From Sulfitobacter sp. JL08 (GTDB lineage Bacteria > Pseudomonadota > Alphaproteobacteria > Rhodobacterales > Rhodobacteraceae), in contig NZ_CP025815.1 of NCBI RefSeq assembly GCF_003352045.1, positions 124,001 through 188,000 on the forward strand: DNA of 64,000 nt, given 5' to 3'. The notes beneath the pieces were generated by a model that worked only from the letters and a program-made list of their open reading frames with translations, had not been told where the DNA came from and did not search any database. The translations under genes were made by a program, and so were the position numbers. Positions 59,964 to 64,000 of the stretch are shown here, piece after piece. The first letter of the stretch is position 1. Each line of letters starts with the position of its first letter.

Positions 59964-60581
59964 TCAGAAAAACCCGTCGCTTTGCGCCTTTTGCACCGAT
60001 GCACGGGCCTGCATTCGCTGCTGATAGGCATGCAGGTGCGGAAAATCGGCGATATCCACCCCGTCCGAAGGCAACCATGTGGTCACGGTATAGAAATACG
60101 CGTCCGCCAGCGTGAACTGATTGCCCAGAACAAACGGGCCCTGCACCACCTCGTCTTCGAAATAGCGGCAGTTGGCGGTGATGTTTTCCGTGACCTTCGA
60201 TTTCAGATCGTCAAAGCTGCTTTGCTGATACGCCCAGCGTGCGCCGCGCCCGCCCATCGCATGATTGATGTGCCATGTGCTGGCCAGATAGGTCATCACG
60301 CTGCGCATCTGCGCGGCCTGAAACGGATCATCGGGCACCAGCCGCGCTTTGGGGTAGAGCGCTGCGACATAGTCCAGCAAGGCGCTGGTTTCCGTCAGTA
60401 CACCCCGGTCCGTGATCAGGGCGGGCACACGACCCTTGGGATTGACCTTGTGATAATCCGGTTTGGTCTGGTCGCTGCTGGCGAAATCTATCTTGACCGT
60501 TTCATAGGGCGCGCCCACCTCGTTCAGGGCAATTGCCACGGCGGCAGATACGGTTCTGGGGGCGTAATAAAGCGTCAGCAT
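59964..60581 (-). CDS. Glutathione S-transferase family protein
   Basis: A 205-residue GST. The N-terminal thioredoxin-like domain has LTLYYAPRTVSAAVAIALNE and PKGRVPALITDRGVLTETSA, the cis-Pro and ligand-binding Glu-Ser motif. The helical C-terminal domain has QFTLADAYFYTVTTW with the N-cap Asp. In place of the catalytic Cys or Ser is the AP-R-T region of beta/theta-like bacterial GSTs. It conjugates or reduces glutathione substrates in the cytoplasm. It lies between the phosphatase and the LYS1-type gene with 12-19 base gaps. Confidence 0.9.
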   Translation of the reverse strand: MLTLYYAPRTVSAAVAIALNEVGAPYETVKIDFASSDQTKPDYHKVNPKGRVPALITDRGVLTETSALLDYVAALYPKARLVPDDPFQAAQMRSVMTYLASTWHINHAMGGRGARWAYQQSSFDDLKSKVTENITANCRYFEDEVVQGPFVLGNQFTLADAYFYTVTTWLPSDGVDIADFPHLHAYQQRMQARASVQKAQSDGFF

Positions 60582-60593
60582 AAAGCACCTTTG

Positions 60594-61247
60594 TCAGATA
60601 TGGGTCTGGGCCGCGCGCCGGTCGGCACGATCCAGATGCGGCACCGCATTGAACAGCACCGGCGACCAGTGGCCGCCAATCGGGAACAGCCGGTGCATCG
60701 AGGTGTGCATGATCGCCAGTGCCATGCGTGACATCGCCGGAATATCCAGCCCCATCGCCTGCCGCATTGCCATCGAGATCAAGCCGCCCGATGTAACAAC
60801 CAACGCTGGCCCGTCACCTTCGCTGATATCCAGCAGGGCCGCTTGCACACGCTCTTCGAACGCCTGAAAGGTTTCGGGTGCATCGCCGATATGGCCGTCT
60901 TTCCAGCGTCCGAACAAATCCGGCAAATGGTTGGTGAATGTACCGGCTTCGGCTGGAAAGGGCACACCGTGCTGGGCTTCCATCAGTTTGGCCAGCGTGA
61001 AATATTCCAACTCGTTCAGCCGCGCATCGCGGATCGGTTTCAATCCGGTCTGCATTGCATCCGCCGTTTCGATATGGCGCGTCAGCGTGCCGGTATAGAG
61101 CCGCGTATGGTGCTGGTGCGTGTCCTTCAGATGTGCGCCCAGCCACGCCGCCTGTTCGTGGCCCAGCGGGCTTAACCGGTCATAACTTAACTCGTCGCGG
61201 GCGGCGGAATTGGCCTGACCATGCCGGATCAGCGTGATGTGGGACAT
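60594..61247 (-). CDS. Histidine phosphatase family protein
   Basis: A 217-residue histidine phosphatase (phosphoglycerate-mutase-like). The phospho-acceptor motif is LIRHGQANSA (residues 6-15), the second catalytic part is LNELEYFT and the third VVTSGGLISM, where the usual VSHG His is replaced by Ser. That substitution is notable, since the second His normally assists catalysis. It could be a phosphatase for a small metabolite or a non-catalytic member. It heads the operon with GST and LYS1-type genes. GGAGAAACGCCTT precedes the ATG. Confidence 0.88.
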   Translation of the reverse strand: MSHITLIRHGQANSAARDELSYDRLSPLGHEQAAWLGAHLKDTHQHHTRLYTGTLTRHIETADAMQTGLKPIRDARLNELEYFTLAKLMEAQHGVPFPAEAGTFTNHLPDLFGRWKDGHIGDAPETFQAFEERVQAALLDISEGDGPALVVTSGGLISMAMRQAMGLDIPAMSRMALAIMHTSMHRLFPIGGHWSPVLFNAVPHLDRADRRAAQTHI

Positions 61248-61408
61248 AAGGCGTTTCTCCTGTTGCTCTGTCTTAGGACAGGCACGGGGCAGGGGAAAGA
61301 CCCAACTGGGCCGGCAGGCGGTGCAAACTCGCAGGATACATTGAAACCCGCGTAGTACCGCGCTAACGAAGTGGGCTAACGTGAAACCGCGATGGAGTCG
61401 CTTGCATA

Positions 61409-61696
61409 ATGTTTACGAAGTTGGGCCGCATTCTGGCTGTAATGGCCGTTCTTTGGGGCGTTATGCGAATTGCAATGGCAGTTGCCGTCCTGATGTCCGA
61501 TGACCCTTCTTGGGCGACCGTAAGATATCTGGGTACCAAAACCACCGGTCAAGTGATCGACCAAGGTTTGTACACAATCATTTTTGGTATTCTGGTAGGT
61601 GTTTTGACTGACATCAGCAAATCGCTATTTTCCATCCGCGACGCCAAGTTGAACCTAGTTGGGAACCAAGCCACCGAACTGGAACAGACCCCATGA
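61409..61696 (+). CDS. Small membrane protein of unknown function
   Basis: A 95-residue protein with two hydrophobic segments, [20 protein letters not shown] (about 5-24) and [20 protein letters not shown] (about 54-73), and a short polar C-terminus. No family was recognised. The gene is noticeably lower in GC than its neighbours. GGAG lies about 12 bases before the ATG, which is long. The stop overlaps the following amidohydrolase start (ATGA), so translation is coupled. The pattern suits a small regulator or accessory subunit of a membrane complex, which is speculation. Confidence 0.65.
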   Translation: MFTKLGRILAVMAVLWGVMRIAMAVAVLMSDDPSWATVRYLGTKTTGQVIDQGLYTIIFGILVGVLTDISKSLFSIRDAKLNLVGNQATELEQTP

Positions 61697-62895
61697 TCAA
61701 CCCAGACCGTTTTTTGGCAGACCTTCATCACCTGCGCAGTTTTGGTGCGGCCGGGGTTGGAAACGGGGTGATCCGCCCGGCCTTCAGCGCACCTGACATC
61801 GCTGCGCGCCACTGGCTGGCGCAGCGGATGCAGGATGCGGGGTTGCAGGCGCATATCGATCCGGCAGGCAATGTGTTCGGGCTGGCCGAAGAAAAATCCC
61901 TGCTGATGGGCTCGCATTCCGACAGCCAGCCGACCGGCGGCTGGCTGGATGGCGCGCTGGGAGTGATCGCTGCGCTTGAGATTGCGCGCGCTGCGCAGGA
62001 ACAGGGTGGCCCGCCGGTATCGGCTGTCAGTTTTCAGGATGAAGAAGGGCGCTTTGGCACCTGCACCGGCAGCATGGTGTGGGCGGGCGCGATGCCCCTG
62101 CACGAGGCCGACACTGTCACTGATCGTGACGGCATATCCTTTGCACAGGCCCGCGCCGCGATGCAGGGCAAGGCCGATACGTTCATCGCACCCGACCGGT
62201 TTTCCGGCTTTGTCGAACTGCATATCGAACAGGGCCCGACGCTGGATGCCGCTGGCGAACAGATTGGCGTTGTCACCGACATTGTCGGCATCCGGCAAAA
62301 CCATATCACCTTTGAAGGCCAGCAGAACCACGCCGGCACCACGCCAATGGCGGCGCGGCGCGATGCGTTTCAGGCGGTGTCTGCGTTCAACACCCTGCTG
62401 AACGACCGTTTGCGCAATATCGTCACCCCTCAAACCGTCTGGACGATCGGCCATGTCAGCCTGACGCCCAATGCCCCGTCCATCGTGCCGGGCAAGGCGG
62501 TGTTTTCCATGCAGTGGCGCGATGGCGATCTGGATCGGCTGGACCGGATGGAAGAGGTGATCAACGACGTTGCAACGCAGATCGCATCAGATTTCGGCAT
62601 GGCAATGACCAATGTGCCGCGTCCCGCCATGGTGCCTGTCGCGATGGACAAGACCCTGCGTACCGCGCTGGAAAACGGCGCCATCGCGATCGCACCGGGG
62701 CGCTGGCGCACCATGCCGTCGGGCGCGCTGCATGACGCGACCAACGTGTCCTCTGTGCTGCCCGCCGCTATGCTGTTTGTTCCGTCTATCAACGGCATCA
62801 GCCACGCGTTCGAAGAAGACACGCACGAAGCCGATCTGATCGCCGGTCTGCAAGTTCTGGATCATGCGGTACAGGCACTGGGCGCAAGGTTGTGA
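61693..62895 (+). CDS. M20-type Zn-dependent amidohydrolase (carbamoylase/allantoate family)
   Basis: A 400-residue peptidase-family M20 amidohydrolase of the hydantoinase/carbamoylase (HyuC/AllC) branch. Metal ligands are visible in [20 protein letters not shown] (His and Asp), [13 protein letters not shown] (Glu-Glu), [12 protein letters not shown] (His) and a late His in [25 protein letters not shown] is the dimerisation/substrate loop. Members hydrolyse N-carbamoyl amino acids, ureidopropionate or allantoate. With the ureide genes of this window (16 kb away) an allantoate role is possible but the context does not prove it. The start overlaps the preceding gene. Confidence 0.9.
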   Translation: MINPDRFLADLHHLRSFGAAGVGNGVIRPAFSAPDIAARHWLAQRMQDAGLQAHIDPAGNVFGLAEEKSLLMGSHSDSQPTGGWLDGALGVIAALEIARAAQEQGGPPVSAVSFQDEEGRFGTCTGSMVWAGAMPLHEADTVTDRDGISFAQARAAMQGKADTFIAPDRFSGFVELHIEQGPTLDAAGEQIGVVTDIVGIRQNHITFEGQQNHAGTTPMAARRDAFQAVSAFNTLLNDRLRNIVTPQTVWTIGHVSLTPNAPSIVPGKAVFSMQWRDGDLDRLDRMEEVINDVATQIASDFGMAMTNVPRPAMVPVAMDKTLRTALENGAIAIAPGRWRTMPSGALHDATNVSSVLPAAMLFVPSINGISHAFEEDTHEADLIAGLQVLDHAVQALGARL

Positions 62896-63113
62896 ATTCG
62901 GTGATGCCGGACATCCGCGCCCCGCACCATTGCACATAAGACTTCGGTGGCTTGTGTCATGGGTGCAAAAACACAATAAGGTCAATCCAGACAGCGCAAG
63001 ACCGAAGAACCCCGCAGTTGCGTTTTCAGAAGGGTTCGGGCGGGGCAGCGCGCGCACAAATGACAGGTATCGGTAGCGGGTGCGCCCGGATCCGGTGAAC
63101 AGGGACAAGCCGA

Positions 63114-64000
63114 GTGTTCAGAACGGATATCGAAGGTCTTCGCGGCGTCGCGGTTCTTGCGGTTGTGGTACACCACATGAACGCATCTGCGCTGCCACAT
63201 GGCTATCTGGGCGTCGATATCTTCTTTGTGATTTCGGGCTACGTGATCACCGCATCCATCGCGTCATGGCCGTGGACAGATTTCGGGGCATCTGCGGCCC
63301 GCTTTTTCGGCCGCCGTTTCAAGCGGCTTGCGCCTGCCCTTGTCGTTTGCCTTGGTGTCACCACGGCGCTCAACTCTCTCGTTATTCAGGATATGGGCAG
63401 CTACATCGAAACCGGCTATTGGGCCGCGTTCGGTGCATCGAACATTTTCCTTTATCTGCAACAGGCCGACTATTTCGGAGCGTCGGTAGAACTGAACCCG
63501 TTTACCCACACATGGTCATTGGGCGTGGAAGAACAGTTTTATCTGTTGTTTCCCGTGCTGGCATGGCTTGCGCTGTCGCCGCGTTTCGGCGCAAGGCTGC
63601 ACGCGGTTCTGTTGCCGGGCGCAATTCTTCTGACGGTCTGTTCGCTGGCGGCTTTTGTCTGGGGCACGCATTACGCACCTAATGCTGCATTCTATCTGCT
63701 TCCCTTTCGGGCGTGGGAACTGGCCATCGGGGCCGGTGTTTTCATTCTGAACGCGCGTTTTGGCCGAACCGCCCCGTCGTGGATGCCGTCAGTTGCGATA
63801 CTGCTGGCGCTGGTCGCCGGTCTGGCGCTGCCGGCTGAAACGGACCGGTCAGTGCTGACCGCTTTGGCGGTCGGTTTTACCGCCCTGTTGCTGTGGGATA
63901 CTCGACCCGGTGGTGGCATCACGCTGCTTCTGGCAAACCGTCCGATCCGCTATTTCGGGCGCATCTCGTATTCGCTGTACCTGTGGCACTGGCCTGTGGT
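63114..64000 (+). CDS. Acyltransferase 3 family protein (OafA/YrhL), 3' end outside window
   Basis: At least 295 codons are present; the frame is open to the window edge. It starts with GTG (CAGGGA nine bases upstream): RTDIEGLRGVAVLAVVVHHM, then YLGVDIFFVISGYVI, RRFKRLAPALVV and HTWSLGVEEQFYLLFPVLAW. These are the conserved helices of OafA/YrhL-type O-acetylating enzymes; the His of the HHM motif is the expected catalytic residue. They transfer acyl groups to surface sugars such as O antigen, peptidoglycan or exopolysaccharide. A C-terminal SGNH domain, if present, is beyond the window. There is no other glycan gene near. Confidence 0.88.
   Translation, partial: MFRTDIEGLRGVAVLAVVVHHMNASALPHGYLGVDIFFVISGYVITASIASWPWTDFGASAARFFGRRFKRLAPALVVCLGVTTALNSLVIQDMGSYIETGYWAAFGASNIFLYLQQADYFGASVELNPFTHTWSLGVEEQFYLLFPVLAWLALSPRFGARLHAVLLPGAILLTVCSLAAFVWGTHYAPNAAFYLLPFRAWELAIGAGVFILNARFGRTAPSWMPSVAILLALVAGLALPAETDRSVLTALAVGFTALLLWDTRPGGGITLLLANRPIRYFGRISYSLYLWHWPV

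Overview
The window is a continuous piece of chromosome from an alphaproteobacterium, very probably Rhodobacterales (Roseobacter group). The evidence is the high-GC, tightly packed genes with many 4-base ATGA start/stop overlaps, an RpoE-ChrR sigma/anti-sigma pair beside its characteristic lipid and FAD-enzyme operon, a VPLPA-CTERM protein tail, a SitABCD manganese transporter with a Mur-type operator, an ALDH16-type tandem aldehyde dehydrogenase, and the small SdhAF4, DUF3035 and DUF5665 genes. The genus cannot be fixed from this sequence alone. No rRNA, tRNA, transposase, phage or CRISPR feature was seen.

Left part (1-12.1 kb): an accessory membrane gene and a SnoaL-like gene, then a compact catabolic cluster. 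An XRE-cupin regulator precedes two LysE exporters, a GFA-type formaldehyde-handling protein, two dimethylglycine/sarcosine dehydrogenase-type flavoproteins and a homocysteine S-methyltransferase. Together these could carry out stepwise N-demethylation of a methylated amine such as glycine betaine. An alpha/beta hydrolase and an RluA-type pseudouridine synthase follow.

Middle-left (12.1-29.8 kb): a lone fucosyltransferase, an aldehyde dehydrogenase, a 1-Cys peroxiredoxin, a GT25 glycosyltransferase, a frameshifted secreted SGNH hydrolase and aquaporin Z. Next comes the RNA/translation set pnp, rpsO, truB and rbfA, all on the minus strand but split by a 3.8-kb block that includes a membrane-tethered RTX protein, DUF5665, DUF1643 and a DMT transporter. 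dapB, a small secreted protein, sdhAF4 and rsmB follow.

Middle-right (29.9-50.4 kb): heparinase-like protein, purH, lspA, a DUF3035 lipoprotein and a two-gene M16 protease pair. Then come deoC with ALDH16 (minus strand), the divergent sitABCD operon, a ureide pair (PuuE-UraD fusion and AllE), a DUF2892 protein, and mutL overlapping rmuC.

Right part (50.4-64 kb): a DMT transporter with a PII/CutA-like partner facing a WYL regulator across a perfect palindrome. rpoE-chrR then lies divergent to a six-gene operon (FAD oxidoreductase, DUF1365, GPH/MFS transporter, DUF3833, SDR, DUF3775) of the type controlled by RpoE in the singlet-oxygen response. A phosphatase/GST/saccharopine-dehydrogenase operon, a small membrane protein coupled to an M20 amidohydrolase, and the start of an OafA/YrhL acyltransferase cut by the window edge close the region.

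The most unusual items are the DtxR-like tail on the SitC permease, the methylated-amine island, the tethered RTX protein, and the perfect palindromes beside the WYL and RpoE regulators.
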